DNA of 64,000 nt from Oscillospiraceae bacterium (GTDB taxonomy: Bacteria; Bacillota; Clostridia; Oscillospirales; Ruminococcaceae), in NCBI GenBank assembly GCA_022835495.1, contig BQOK01000001.1:2418001-2482000 (forward strand), read 5' to 3'. Both the position numbers and the translations under genes were made by a program. Positions 1-7,579 of the stretch are shown here, in pieces (the stretch's first letter is position 1; each line of letters starts with the position of its first letter). Under the pieces are notes generated by a model that saw only the letters and a program-made list of their open reading frames with translations, was not told the DNA's origin and did no database searches.

Positions 1-1
1 C

Positions 2-64
2 GCTATCGCCGAGGGCGCCACCATCGTGCGGGTCGGCACCGCTCTGTTCGGCCCGCGGCAGTAA
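2..64 (+). CDS. C-terminal end of a YggS/PLPBP-family pyridoxal phosphate homeostasis protein (5' truncated by window)
   Basis: Only the last 20 codons are inside the window. They read AIAEGATIVRVGTALFGPRQ and end in TAA. The pattern EGAT-V-R-GTA-FGPR is the typical carboxyl end of the YggS/PROSC family, whose members bind pyridoxal phosphate in a TIM-barrel fold and buffer its level. The gene starts upstream of the window, so length and context cannot be judged. A strong terminator follows about 75 bases downstream, so this is the last gene of its transcription unit. Confidence 0.75.
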   Translation, partial: AIAEGATIVRVGTALFGPRQ

Positions 65-139
65 TCCCCGCGCGGTTCTTTCCCGCGCCGCGCCCTGTTT
101 GCCGCGGGAACACCGGCCTTTGAACAAAAAACCGATTTT

Positions 140-182
140 CAGGGGGGAGGGCCCGCTTCCAGAATGCGGCCCCTCCCCCCTG
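140..182 (+). terminator. Intrinsic terminator after the YggS-like gene
   Basis: Two 17-base arms (140-156 and 166-182) pair with one mismatch around a 9-base loop and are followed by a short T-rich stretch (TGTTTTCC). It lies between the YggS-like stop codon and the yitT promoter. Confidence 0.7.
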
Positions 183-252
183 TGTTTTCCACAGTTTCAC
201 CGCCGGGGGTGCAAAACCCGCCGTGCAAAACGCCAAACCTCTTCGCCTTTGC

Positions 253-280
253 TTGCAAACCCCCGCCGGGCGTGTATACT
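253..280 (+). promoter_or_regulatory. SigA-type promoter for the yitT-MATE unit
   Basis: TTGCAA (253-258) and TATACT (275-280) are separated by 16 bases. Transcription would start near 287, giving a leader of about 150 bases before yitT. Confidence 0.6.
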
Positions 281-362
281 TATTCCATACATGATTTTTT
301 TGACAGGCAGGTGCGTTTTGCGGTGAAAATGCGGCAAACTTCGGCTTTTTATGGTATTTTTC

Positions 363-392
363 GGCGGCAGGCTTAAGGCCTGCCGCCTTTTA
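363..392 (+). terminator. Terminator hairpin inside the yitT leader (possible attenuator)
   Basis: GGCGGCAGGC (363-372) pairs perfectly with GCCTGCCGCC (378-387) around a 5-base loop and is followed by TTTTACTTT. Because it lies between the predicted promoter and the yitT start codon at 436, transcripts would be terminated unless it is disrupted. Confidence 0.6.
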
Positions 393-435
393 CTTTATCG
401 TAGCACCGCTGTAACAGATTGAAAGGCAGGTCCGG

Positions 436-1302
436 ATGAAACGATTTCATTTTCCCCACAGGCTCAAAAATTTATTGCTGGTGCTGGCGGGCAACGCGGT
501 ATACGCCCTGGCGGTCAACATGTTTGTGCTGCCCTGCGGCCTCATTACCGGCGGCACCACCGGCCTTGCCCTGGCCGCCCAGCACTATCTGGGGCTGCCC
601 GTGGCGGATTTTGTCCTGATCTCCAACGTGGTCATGTTCGTGCTGGGCGCGGCCATCATGGGCAAGTGGTTTGCCTTTAACACCGCGCTCTCCACCTTTT
701 GCTATCCGCTTCTGCTCAAAGCCTTCGCCTATATCCCCGGCATCGGCAGCCTGACCCGCGACCCGCTGCTGGCCACCATTTTCGCCGGCGTGATGATCGG
801 CGGCGCCATCGGCCTGGTGATCGGGGCGGGCGCGTCCAGCGGCGGCATGGATATCCCCCCCATTCTTCTGAACAAGTTCTTCGGGCTGCCCATTTCGGGC
901 GTCATGTACGTGCTGGATTTCGTCATCCTGATCGGCCAGATGTCCTTTGCCGAAAAGGATCAAATCCTCTACGGCGTGCTCTTGGTGCTGCTGTACACCC
1001 TGGTGCTGGAAAAGGTGGTGCTGATGGGCCATTCCAAAATCCAGGTGAACATCCTCAGCGAAAAAAACGAGGAGATCCGCAAGATCATCCTGAATGTGCT
1101 GGACCGCGGCTGCACGGTGCTACACGCCCAGACCGGCTATACCCACGCCGAGCGGGACATGCTCATGACCATCGTGACCAACCGCGAGCTGGCAAAGCTC
1201 AACCATCTGGTGCTGGAGGCCGACCCCCAGGCGTTCATGTTCATCAACTCCGTGAACGAGGTGCACGGCCGCGGCTTCACCCTGCGCAAAATCTACAAAT
1301 AA
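436..1302 (+). CDS. YitT family membrane protein (DUF161 + DUF2179)
   Basis: This 288-residue protein has a hydrophobic N-terminal half with about five membrane segments and the family-typical glycine-rich stretches (GGTTGLAL, GASSGGMDI). A soluble C-terminal DUF2179 domain (about 205-285) carries the RGCTVLHAQTGYT and NSVNEVHGRGF motifs. YitT proteins are widespread in Firmicutes and have no firmly established transport substrate. The length is normal and the start is supported by an AAAGGCAGG ribosome binding site. The MATE gene begins 20 bases downstream, so the two are probably co-transcribed. Confidence 0.9.
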   Translation: MKRFHFPHRLKNLLLVLAGNAVYALAVNMFVLPCGLITGGTTGLALAAQHYLGLPVADFVLISNVVMFVLGAAIMGKWFAFNTALSTFCYPLLLKAFAYIPGIGSLTRDPLLATIFAGVMIGGAIGLVIGAGASSGGMDIPPILLNKFFGLPISGVMYVLDFVILIGQMSFAEKDQILYGVLLVLLYTLVLEKVVLMGHSKIQVNILSEKNEEIRKIILNVLDRGCTVLHAQTGYTHAERDMLMTIVTNRELAKLNHLVLEADPQAFMFINSVNEVHGRGFTLRKIYK

Positions 1303-1321
1303 CAAGGCGGTGCGCTGCAAC

Positions 1322-2683
1322 ATGAAAATCGAAAACGATCTGGGGCGGGACCCCATTCCCCGGCTGGTGCTGCGGGTGGCCCTGCCCAGCATGCTGGCCC
1401 AGTTTGTGAGCGTGCTTTACAGCGTGGTGGACCGCATGTACATCGGCAACATTCCCGATGTGGGCAAGCTTGCGCTGGCCGGGGCCGGGGTGTGCGGCCC
1501 CATCGTGACCATGATCGGTTCGGTGGCCTTTCTTGTGGGCGTGGGCGGTTCGCCCCTCATGAGCATCCGCATGGGCGCGGGCGATCAAAAAGCCGCCCGC
1601 AAAATTTTAGCCAACTGCTTTTTGATGCTGTGCGGCCTTTCCGCCGCTCTCATGGCCCTGGCCTTCGCCACCCGCCGCTCGGCGCTGCTGCTGTTCGGCG
1701 CCAGCCCCTCCACCCTGCCCTATGCCGAGACCTACTACACCATCTATCTGTGCGGCACCCTGTTCGCCCTGCTCACCACCGGGCTGAACCAGTTCATCAT
1801 CTGCCAGGGCTTTGCCAAAAAGGGCATGTTCTCGGTGCTGCTGGGCGCGGTGCTCAACATCGCGCTGGACCCCGTGTTCATCTTCGGCCTCAAAATGGGC
1901 GTGGCGGGCGCGGCGCTGGCCACCGTGCTCAGCCAGCTTGCCAGCTGTATCTATGTGCTGCGCTTTTTGCTGGGCCCGGTGCCGCCGGTGCGCATCACCT
2001 TCGGCCAATACGATCTTCGGGTCATGGGGCGGGTCACGGCGCTGGGCTTCACCCCCTTCGCCATTGTCGCGGTCGACAATATCATGATCATTGCCCTGAA
2101 CGCCCTCCTGCAAAAATACGGCGGCGCGGCCCAGGGCGACATGCTGGTGGCCGCCGCCACCATCTCCCAAAGCTTCATGCTGGTGGTCACCATGCCGCTG
2201 GGCGGCATCACCGGCGGCACCGGGGCGATCCTGGGCTTCAATTACGGCGCGGGCCGGCCCGACCGCATCCTCCAGGCGCAGAAATACATCCTGCTGCTGT
2301 GCGTTGGCTACACAGCCCTTCTGTGCCTTGCCGGGCAGCTTGCGCCCGGGCCCTTTGTGGGCATCTTCACCAAAGACGCGCAGGTGGCGCCGCTGGCGGC
2401 CCGGGCCATCCGCATCTGCACCCTGGGCGTGGTCCCGCTGGCGCTGCAGTACACGGTGGTCGACGGCTTCACCAGCATGGGCATGATGCGCTATGCCCTG
2501 CCCCTCTCGTTTTTCCGCAAGCTGGTGTACTTTGTGCCGCTGTTTGTGCTGCCCGCCGTGTTCGGCGGCATGGCCGCCTTTTACGCCGAGCCCATCTCGG
2601 ATTTTATCGCCCCGGCCGTTTCGGCCCTTGTATACTGGCGGCGCATCCGCTATGTGGTGGGCGCAAAAGCGCCGTCGGTGTAA
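1322..2683 (+). CDS. MATE family multidrug/sodium antiporter (first of two in the window)
   Basis: This 453-residue protein has twelve predicted membrane segments and the MATE arrangement of two related halves (PRLVLRVALPSMLAQ near the start, VTALGFTPFAIVAVDN at the start of the second half). Members export cationic compounds in exchange for Na+ or H+. The ATG at 1322 is preferred over an in-frame GTG at 1310 because AAGGCGG lies at a workable distance before it and because the protein then begins at the usual family position. It follows yitT closely and is closed by a terminator. Confidence 0.9.
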   Translation: MKIENDLGRDPIPRLVLRVALPSMLAQFVSVLYSVVDRMYIGNIPDVGKLALAGAGVCGPIVTMIGSVAFLVGVGGSPLMSIRMGAGDQKAARKILANCFLMLCGLSAALMALAFATRRSALLLFGASPSTLPYAETYYTIYLCGTLFALLTTGLNQFIICQGFAKKGMFSVLLGAVLNIALDPVFIFGLKMGVAGAALATVLSQLASCIYVLRFLLGPVPPVRITFGQYDLRVMGRVTALGFTPFAIVAVDNIMIIALNALLQKYGGAAQGDMLVAAATISQSFMLVVTMPLGGITGGTGAILGFNYGAGRPDRILQAQKYILLLCVGYTALLCLAGQLAPGPFVGIFTKDAQVAPLAARAIRICTLGVVPLALQYTVVDGFTSMGMMRYALPLSFFRKLVYFVPLFVLPAVFGGMAAFYAEPISDFIAPAVSALVYWRRIRYVVGAKAPSV

Positions 2684-2690
2684 TGCCCCA

Positions 2691-2738
2691 CAAACAAAGC
2701 CGTGGCCGCTGCAAATGCAGCGGCCACGGCTTTGTTTG
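2691..2738 (+). terminator. Strong terminator after the MATE gene
   Basis: A long perfect stem (CAAACAAAGCCGTGGCCGC paired with its complement around AAAT) ends in a T-rich arm. It can act in both directions, but no minus-strand gene ends immediately at it: the next minus-strand gene stops at 2847. Confidence 0.85.
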
Positions 2739-2846
2739 TGTTCCTTTCCGTTCTTACGGGCCCTTTTCCGCCGGGAGCCGCCCGTTTTCCCGGGCCGCGG
2801 GGATTATCTGCTTAAAAGCATCCCCGCTTTGCCTTTTGTGCGCCTG

Positions 2847-3329
2847 TCAACTCCCAGCTGCCTGCAGCGCCAGGAGCGTTTGCGCATCGCTCTCTTTCAG
2901 TGGGAACGCCCAGCGGTTTTCCCATTCAAGCACATAATAAAAACCATCGGCTGTGCAAAACCTTGCCTGCTTTTCCTGTTCCATAAAGCTTCCATCCGCC
3001 AGTTTATACAGGCGTGCCGTTCCGACCAGAGCTTTTTGCGCATAAAACTGCAGCTCCACAAGCGCCGCCGAATCCTCTTTTTCAACCTTCTTTGCCGCAT
3101 ACAGCGTTTGCAGCCGGCATATCGTTTTGATCTGTTCCACCCGGCCCCCATCCACCGTTTCCTGCGCTCCCGTTTGCCCCGGAAAGATCGTGATATAGTC
3201 GATCTCATCATAACGATCCATGATCCCAACGATCCTGCGGGTCTCCCATGCCTTTGCGAGCGAGACGGCTAAAACAAGGCTCGAAACGCATAGGATCAGG
3301 ATCGCTATGGTCTGCTTTCTCTTTTTCAT
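2847..3329 (-). CDS. Hypothetical membrane-anchored protein
   Basis: A 160-residue protein with a basic N-terminus (MKKRKQ) followed by one hydrophobic segment (AILILCVSSLVLAVSLA), then a soluble domain of about 130 residues that should lie outside the membrane. No known domain was recognised. The ATG at 3329 is chosen over an upstream TTG because AGGCGAGG sits just before it. The gene lies directly downstream of another minus-strand membrane protein gene and is probably in the same transcript. The fairly low GC of the coding sequence compared with surrounding housekeeping genes fits an accessory gene. Confidence 0.65.
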   Translation of the reverse strand: MKKRKQTIAILILCVSSLVLAVSLAKAWETRRIVGIMDRYDEIDYITIFPGQTGAQETVDGGRVEQIKTICRLQTLYAAKKVEKEDSAALVELQFYAQKALVGTARLYKLADGSFMEQEKQARFCTADGFYYVLEWENRWAFPLKESDAQTLLALQAAGS

Positions 3330-3392
3330 GCCTCGCCTTTCCAACACAGCTTTTCATTCATTTGCCAGCTCGTTCGCCGTGCAGGCGCGCCC

Positions 3393-4121
3393 CTATTGTG
3401 CCTTTGCCGCCTCGGCGGTTTGGGCAAGGCATCCCAGGCACGCCCCGCTCACGAACGGATAGGAAAAGAAGAAGGTTCCCCAGCTTTTGCTCCAAAAGAA
3501 ATCGGCCCGCAAGCCCCGGAATACGCTCAGCACCGCCGCGGCCAGCAGCACAAGCTGCAGCACCGCTAAAAACCGCCTGTGTGTTCGGGCGGCCGCGGTG
3601 CAAAGGCCGCCGGCGCCTCCCGCCAGCACCCCGGCAGCAAGCGGGGTCCACACCATGCTCCAAATGCCGCCCCCCAGGTCCAAACGCCCCATCAGCACCA
3701 CCGTCAAAAACGGTTCCAACGCGCCCACCGCAGCACCCACGGCCAAAACCGCGGCGGCAAGGGCCGCCTTTTCGGGCAGCTTGCGCGCCGCGGCCGCCCC
3801 GCCCATCAAGCCCGGCAGCAGGCCGGCCAGCAGAAAAAGATATTGCGGAAACCCCCACCGGCTTACCTGGGTGCTCTGGCTTTGCAGCAGCAGCCGATGG
3901 ATACCGCTTATGGGCAAAACCGCCGCAGTGAACACAGCCGAAACGGCCGCACACCAAAGCTGCTGCTTGCGGCTGCTCCGGCAGACCAGCGCCCCTGCGC
4001 CGTACCCGATCACCGCGGTAATAAAAGGAACGGTGATCATATGCGTGGTGCCGCTGATAAAGATAAGAATGCAGCAAAAGATACCGCACATAAAAATCGG
4101 GTGCTGCCCTTTTTGAACCAT
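3393..4121 (-). CDS. Hypothetical polytopic membrane protein
   Basis: This 242-residue protein has about six hydrophobic segments spread over its whole length, several of them Ala/Gly/Leu-rich. No transporter or enzyme motif was recognised. The start is supported by an AGGGGG stretch a few bases upstream of the ATG. An open frame on the same strand in another phase overlaps it, but only this frame gives a membrane-protein-like sequence with alternating hydrophobic stretches. It is likely co-transcribed with the membrane-anchored protein downstream. Confidence 0.65.
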   Translation of the reverse strand: MVQKGQHPIFMCGIFCCILIFISGTTHMITVPFITAVIGYGAGALVCRSSRKQQLWCAAVSAVFTAAVLPISGIHRLLLQSQSTQVSRWGFPQYLFLLAGLLPGLMGGAAAARKLPEKAALAAAVLAVGAAVGALEPFLTVVLMGRLDLGGGIWSMVWTPLAAGVLAGGAGGLCTAAARTHRRFLAVLQLVLLAAAVLSVFRGLRADFFWSKSWGTFFFSYPFVSGACLGCLAQTAEAAKAQ

Positions 4122-4180
4122 TTCGCCTGCCCCCTTTTTTTAACATTACACGATTTTTGCAGGATTTGCAAATACTATTA

Positions 4181-4213
4181 AAAACAGCGGCTAATATGAA
4201 TTAGCCGCTGTTT
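4181..4213. terminator. Hairpin with A/T-rich flanks, terminator-like
   Basis: AAACAGCGGCTAA (4182-4194) and its exact complement (4201-4213) enclose a 6-base loop. On the minus strand it would end transcripts of the small genes at 4305-5707 before the membrane-protein pair. Confidence 0.6.
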
Positions 4214-4304
4214 AGCCAACCTTTACGCACAGTCCAAGAACTATTGAGAAACAACAAAACTCCTGTGTAAACTTTGCCCTTTTGCCGTCGCCGTTTCTCT
4301 CTGT

Positions 4305-4418
4305 TCACTTTTTCAAGTTCTTTTTAATATATATAATTAATGCTATCGCTATCAAAACGGAATTAAAAACTCTGAGAAATGTTTCAAAATAAGAAAACGC
4401 CGCTAATATTTCATACAT
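4305..4418 (-). CDS. Predicted 37-residue single-pass membrane peptide
   Basis: Reading the minus strand from an ATG at 4418 gives a 37-residue product. An amphipathic N-terminal part is followed by one membrane span (VFNSVLIAIALIIYI) and a lysine-rich tail (KKNLKK). An AGGAG motif lies 12 bases upstream of the start, rather far. The layout, and the end YIKKN, resemble the 40-residue peptide encoded at 59839-59961 (YIRKNR). Peptides of this type could be holin/toxin-like or small membrane regulators; function is unknown. Being short and in AT-rich DNA, chance cannot be excluded. Confidence 0.4.
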   Translation of the reverse strand: MYEILAAFSYFETFLRVFNSVLIAIALIIYIKKNLKK

Positions 4419-4987
4419 GTATCTATCAAACTCCTGAACCACATATTTCGATCATTTTAGAAACAAAAGATTTTTTTCTGGGCACTCAGCTTAAAACTTT
4501 TTCAAGGCGCAAAAGTTTCTTGTCATTTTCCATCCCCCCTCACTTTCGCTCTAAAATAACCCCTCAAAAAAGTATGCCAGGCTGGTTCCTTTAGGAATTC
4601 CACGCATTACTTTCACGCATTTTTCCATTATATTGTTGCTTTTCAGCATATCCCGCATTGCTTTCCAATGCAAGGAAAGAGTCGATTGTGCAAGAATAAC
4701 AGGGCGAAGAGGTGTGGTTGGCACCTTCCCGCCCTGTTGCTATACATCTTATAACAGCGTCCCTTGATGCCAGTCTTGTCTTAACAAAACTGTTTTTGTG
4801 CCGTTTCAAGGAAGCACTTGGCGCAAAAGAGCTACCAATAGTTCACCCGTGCTCTCAACGCCATACTAATTGGTGTCTTTAACACAATAATCTCATTATC
4901 TGGATTTTCGGTCGTAGCATTTTCAGCACTATTACCAGTATGGTACCGAGATCTTACGGATTTGTCAATTCCCGTTTTTTTGTGAAA
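4419..4987. other. AT-rich stretch without a convincing gene
   Basis: The base composition is clearly more AT-rich than in the rest of the window. Short open frames exist on both strands but have no credible ribosome binding sites or recognisable products. A strong hairpin lies at 4698-4738. A frame continuing past the stop codon of the small gene at 4988-5161 stays open down to 4832. Confidence 0.5.
4698..4738. other. Long interrupted hairpin in the AT-rich gap
   Basis: AACAGGGCG pairs with CGCCCTGTT at the base, and AGGTG with CACCT nearer the loop, separated by a small internal bulge. On the minus strand it is followed by ATTCTTGC, a poor U-tract, so it is not a clear terminator. It might belong to a structured RNA. 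Confidence 0.35.
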
Positions 4988-5161
4988 TCAAGGATCGCCA
5001 GAGGACGGAAAAGAGGAAAAATCCTGCTTCGACTGCCGCTTGGCAGACTTTGCTCTGCAACTTTTTTTGAAGATCACCACGGCAATCACCACTAACGCCA
5101 CAAGCGTTACCAGCGGGAAGAGGCCCATCAGGACCCAAGAATATTGCAGCAGAAACGACAT
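4988..5161 (-). CDS. Predicted 57-residue membrane peptide
   Basis: An ATG at 5161 is preceded by GAGGG seven bases upstream. The product begins MSFLLQYSWVLMGLF, continues with one long membrane span ending in VALVVIAVVIF, and has a basic, serine-rich tail (KKSCRAKSAKRQSKQ). It follows the secreted-protein gene at 5213-5707 on the same strand, 51 bases downstream. The TGA stop is followed by a further 51 open codons in the same frame, so the original gene may have been longer or translation may read through. Function unknown. Confidence 0.5.
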   Translation of the reverse strand: MSFLLQYSWVLMGLFPLVTLVALVVIAVVIFKKSCRAKSAKRQSKQDFSSFPSSGDP

Positions 5162-5212
5162 AGGGGCACCCTCTTTATTGTTTCGTAATGTTGAACTTGA
5201 CGAAAAAACATT

Positions 5213-5707
5213 TTAACCAGAAACAGAAGTATATAAAGTGGTACCTTTCATTTCTGCAAACAAATTATATCTTGCACTGGCTATCCCTTGAAACTCATAA
5301 TCCCACCATCCTCTCGCTACTGTGCTGCTGTACTCTAAACCAGAATTGGTCACAGTTACGCCAAGGCTAAGATGTGATTGATTATAAGCATTAGTAATTT
5401 TTCCATCCGAAGAAATATTAATAAAATACCAGATATTCATATAAACAGTATACCAATAGATTTCCCATTCGCCAGTAGCATTTTCATAGGTTCCGCGTGT
5501 AGTAGGGCCCACTGGAACAATTCCAATTGTGGCAACTTCTCCATTCTCAAGTACAATTTCTTGCTCTTGGGGAACACGATTAGTAAGATCAAAACTAACA
5601 ACGCCGCTAATCTCAATGTCGTTAGGAGGATTCGAGTCTGCAAAAGCGCAAGGAACAACAGTAAACATCACAACAAATGCCAAAATAGCAGAAAATATTT
5701 TTTTCAT
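5213..5707 (-). CDS. Small secreted protein of unknown function
   Basis: A 164-residue protein with a clear Sec signal peptide (MKKIFSAILAFVVMFTVV, then cleavage near CAFA-DS) and a mature part rich in Tyr, Trp, Thr and Ser that looks like a beta-sandwich. The ATG at 5707 is chosen because GGAGGGCTG lies right before it; an upstream extension would only add an implausible N-terminus. It resembles from memory the DUF5626-like exported proteins of gut Clostridia, but this is not certain. Codon usage is AT-rich compared with neighbours, suggesting recent acquisition. Confidence 0.65.
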   Translation of the reverse strand: MKKIFSAILAFVVMFTVVPCAFADSNPPNDIEISGVVSFDLTNRVPQEQEIVLENGEVATIGIVPVGPTTRGTYENATGEWEIYWYTVYMNIWYFINISSDGKITNAYNQSHLSLGVTVTNSGLEYSSTVARGWWDYEFQGIASARYNLFAEMKGTTLYTSVSG

Positions 5708-5921
5708 GAATACAGCCCTCCTATAAACGAAATATTGAAACAAACTAAAAAGTATCACTGCCTTTGCAGCAAACTTTTAGCCATTTCTGTGGAATTTATA
5801 AATTTTCAAAAAGCTTACTCTTTTAATTCATCGGCTCCACTTTCCCTTCTGTCTATATTTTATAGTTTAATACTACCATGTTTAAATTATTTTGTCAACT
5901 AATATATTGTCATAAAAGGTA

Positions 5922-5950
5922 TTTACATCAACTTATATTTGTGGTTTAAT
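5922..5950 (+). promoter_or_regulatory. Possible promoter for the padR unit
   Basis: TTTACA (5922-5927) and TTTAAT (5945-5950) with a 17-base spacer, 25 bases before the padR start. The surrounding 5708-5975 stretch is very AT-rich, so chance matches are likely. Confidence 0.35.
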
Positions 5951-5975
5951 AAAATCATCAAAGAAGGAATTTCAC

Positions 5976-6329
5976 ATGAGTATCTCAGACAACTTAAAGC
6001 GCGGCACGGTGGAATTGCTGCTGCTTACCCTGCTGGGGGAACAGGATATGTACGGCTATCAGCTCTCGCAAACGCTGGCCCAGCGCAGCGAGGGCTTGTT
6101 TACCTTGCAGGAAGGCTCCATGTACCCCACCCTGTACCGCCTGATGGAAAAGGGCCTCATCAGCGACCGCAAAGAGTTGGTGGGCAAGCGCCGCACCCGG
6201 GTCTACTATCACCTGGAGCCAAAGGGCGAAACCTATCTGGGCGAAATACGCCGCGAATACTTTTCACTCAACCAGGGCGTGATGAACGTGCTGAACAGCA
6301 CCAAAAAGGCGGGTGAAGCGGGTGGCTGA
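5976..6329 (+). CDS. PadR family transcriptional regulator
   Basis: This 117-residue protein has the PadR winged-helix pattern: RGTVELLLLTLLGE, then YGYQLSQTL, then LQEGSMYPTLYRLMEKGLI and the wing RTRVYYHLEPKGE. PadR proteins are small repressors that usually control a neighbouring membrane or efflux gene and often themselves. An AAGGAA ribosome binding site precedes the ATG. The stop codon overlaps the start of the next gene by 17 bases, a coupling typical of PadR and its HAAS-domain membrane partner. Confidence 0.92.
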   Translation: MSISDNLKRGTVELLLLTLLGEQDMYGYQLSQTLAQRSEGLFTLQEGSMYPTLYRLMEKGLISDRKELVGKRRTRVYYHLEPKGETYLGEIRREYFSLNQGVMNVLNSTKKAGEAGG

Positions 6330-6765
6330 TCTTTTGATCGAAAAAAGCGTGGAGCAGTATCTCCGGCAGGTGGAACATGCGCTGGTGGCGCCGCGCGCCA
6401 TCCGTGAAGGGCTTATAGAATCCCTTCGCGGCGATATATGGGACTATCTGGAAGCTCACCCCGGGGCCGACCTGGACGAACTTTGCGCGCATTTTGGCAC
6501 GCCGCAAAAAATCGCCGACGAAACGCTGGCCGCGCTGCCGCCCGCTACCCTCCGGGGCTATGTGCGCCGCCATGCCTGGGCGCGTGCGCTGCTCATCCTG
6601 CTGGTGGTCGTGATCCTGGGCGCGGGCCTCACCTGGGCCATCGAGCGCATTTTTTATGCCGCCAACGGCAACCCCATTGTGATCATCGAAAGACCTGAGA
6701 TTGTATCTTCCATTCCAGAAAGCGCGGCAAACGATACCGGATGGGTGTGGGAAAAGGAATCGTAA
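6313..6765 (+). CDS. PadR-associated membrane protein (HAAS/DUF1700-like)
   Basis: A 150-residue protein starting at a GTG that overlaps padR. The N-terminal part (about 1-80) is helical and contains YLRQVEHAL and HFGTPQKIADE, resembling the helical HAAS domain that partners PadR regulators. A single membrane span (ARALLILLVVVILGAGLTWAI) and a short outside tail follow. Such proteins are thought to sense a membrane signal and tune PadR activity. A second in-frame GTG at 6322 is an alternative start. The exported protein gene that follows may be the target. Confidence 0.7.
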   Translation: MKRVADLLIEKSVEQYLRQVEHALVAPRAIREGLIESLRGDIWDYLEAHPGADLDELCAHFGTPQKIADETLAALPPATLRGYVRRHAWARALLILLVVVILGAGLTWAIERIFYAANGNPIVIIERPEIVSSIPESAANDTGWVWEKES

Positions 6766-6810
6766 ATGCAGAATTTCTCTGCATTGATTTTTTTGCGAAG
6801 GAGTGTTTTT

Positions 6811-7272
6811 ATGAAAAAGGTTGCTTGCTCGGTTCTGGCATTTCTTTTGGTCGTTTCGTTCGCATTACCCTGTTTTGCGGTTGAACCCGAGGATGTAATC
6901 GTAAGCCAAACCATCCAGCAGCTTGGCACAGATTCCTATATCATCATCACTCTGCGAAAAAGCGTTCCGACCCCTATTGCACGCAGCGGCATTTACACTC
7001 AAACAGGTTCTAAAGATTACACTTATGTTTCCAGCGGAACGCTGCAATGGACCTTTTCTGTGGCCGGAAACTTCGAGATCAATCCCGGTGTAAGCTGTAA
7101 ATGCACAAACAGTGCGTATCGCTTTAGCCGAAGCGTCAGCGGGTGGTCCCTCTCCTCTGCCGACAGCAGCCACAGCGGCAGCACGGCCACCGCATGGGGC
7201 ACCGTGACCGGTCCCAAACCTGTATCTCCCCGCGTTTCGGTTTCCTGCGACTCCAACGGTAACCTCACTTAA
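6811..7272 (+). CDS. Small secreted protein, possibly the PadR target
   Basis: A 153-residue protein with a Sec signal peptide (MKKVACSVLAFLLVVSF, cleavage near CFA-VE) and a Ser/Thr-rich mature domain with the segment TYVSSGTLQWTFSVAG, two cysteines in VSCKCTN and an ending SVSCDSNGNLT. Similar small exported proteins of unknown function are known from gut Clostridia. AAGGAG lies nine bases before the ATG at 6811. It follows the PadR pair by 45 bases and is closed by a terminator, so all three are likely one operon. Role unknown; cell-surface or host-interaction functions are only guesses. Confidence 0.65.
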   Translation: MKKVACSVLAFLLVVSFALPCFAVEPEDVIVSQTIQQLGTDSYIIITLRKSVPTPIARSGIYTQTGSKDYTYVSSGTLQWTFSVAGNFEINPGVSCKCTNSAYRFSRSVSGWSLSSADSSHSGSTATAWGTVTGPKPVSPRVSVSCDSNGNLT

Positions 7273-7347
7273 TTTCTTTCTTTTCGCCTGCGGAACCCGC
7301 GCCGCGCCTTTCCCTACCGTGCGGCGCTGCGGTTCTTGCAATCCCTT

Positions 7348-7383
7348 CAAGGCTGGGTGTTATCACCCGGCCTTGATTTTTTT
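7348..7383 (+). terminator. Intrinsic terminator of the padR operon
   Basis: CAAGGCTGGGTG and CACCCGGCCTTG form a 12-base-pair stem around TTAT, followed by ATTTTTTT. Confidence 0.9.
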
Positions 7384-7514
7384 GCGCGCCTCTCCTTTTG
7401 TCCGATCGTGCACCCCCGGTGGAAATATGCGCCAAGGTTTTGCCGCCTTTTGCCCTCAAATTTCGTGAACCTCTCCAAATTTGATTTTTCGTCCACGTTT
7501 TTTGTATTTTCAGG

Positions 7515-7543
7515 TTGCAAAGTACAGGTCCGCCGCTTATAAT
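7515..7543 (+). promoter_or_regulatory. SigA promoter for the beta-helix protein-glmM unit
   Basis: TTGCAA (7515-7520), a 17-base spacer and a perfect TATAAT (7538-7543). The start codon is 37 bases after the -10 box. Confidence 0.8.
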
Positions 7544-7579
7544 AGGCACAGATTTGTTTTGAGAGGAGCGTGACTCACC

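Noticed and set aside
300-328. A TTGACA box in the yitT leader
   Set aside because: No -10 like sequence at 16-18 bases; the promoter at 253-280 is better.
1310-1321. GTG start four codons upstream for the first MATE gene
   Set aside because: It overlaps the ribosome binding site that serves the ATG at 1322.
4379-4594. A 71-codon plus-strand frame
   Set aside because: No ribosome site, low-complexity product and overlap with the better supported membrane peptide on the other strand.
4591-4809. A 72-codon minus-strand frame in the AT-rich gap
   Set aside because: It starts with TTG without a ribosome binding site, the product is not recognisable, and it contains the hairpin at 4698-4738.
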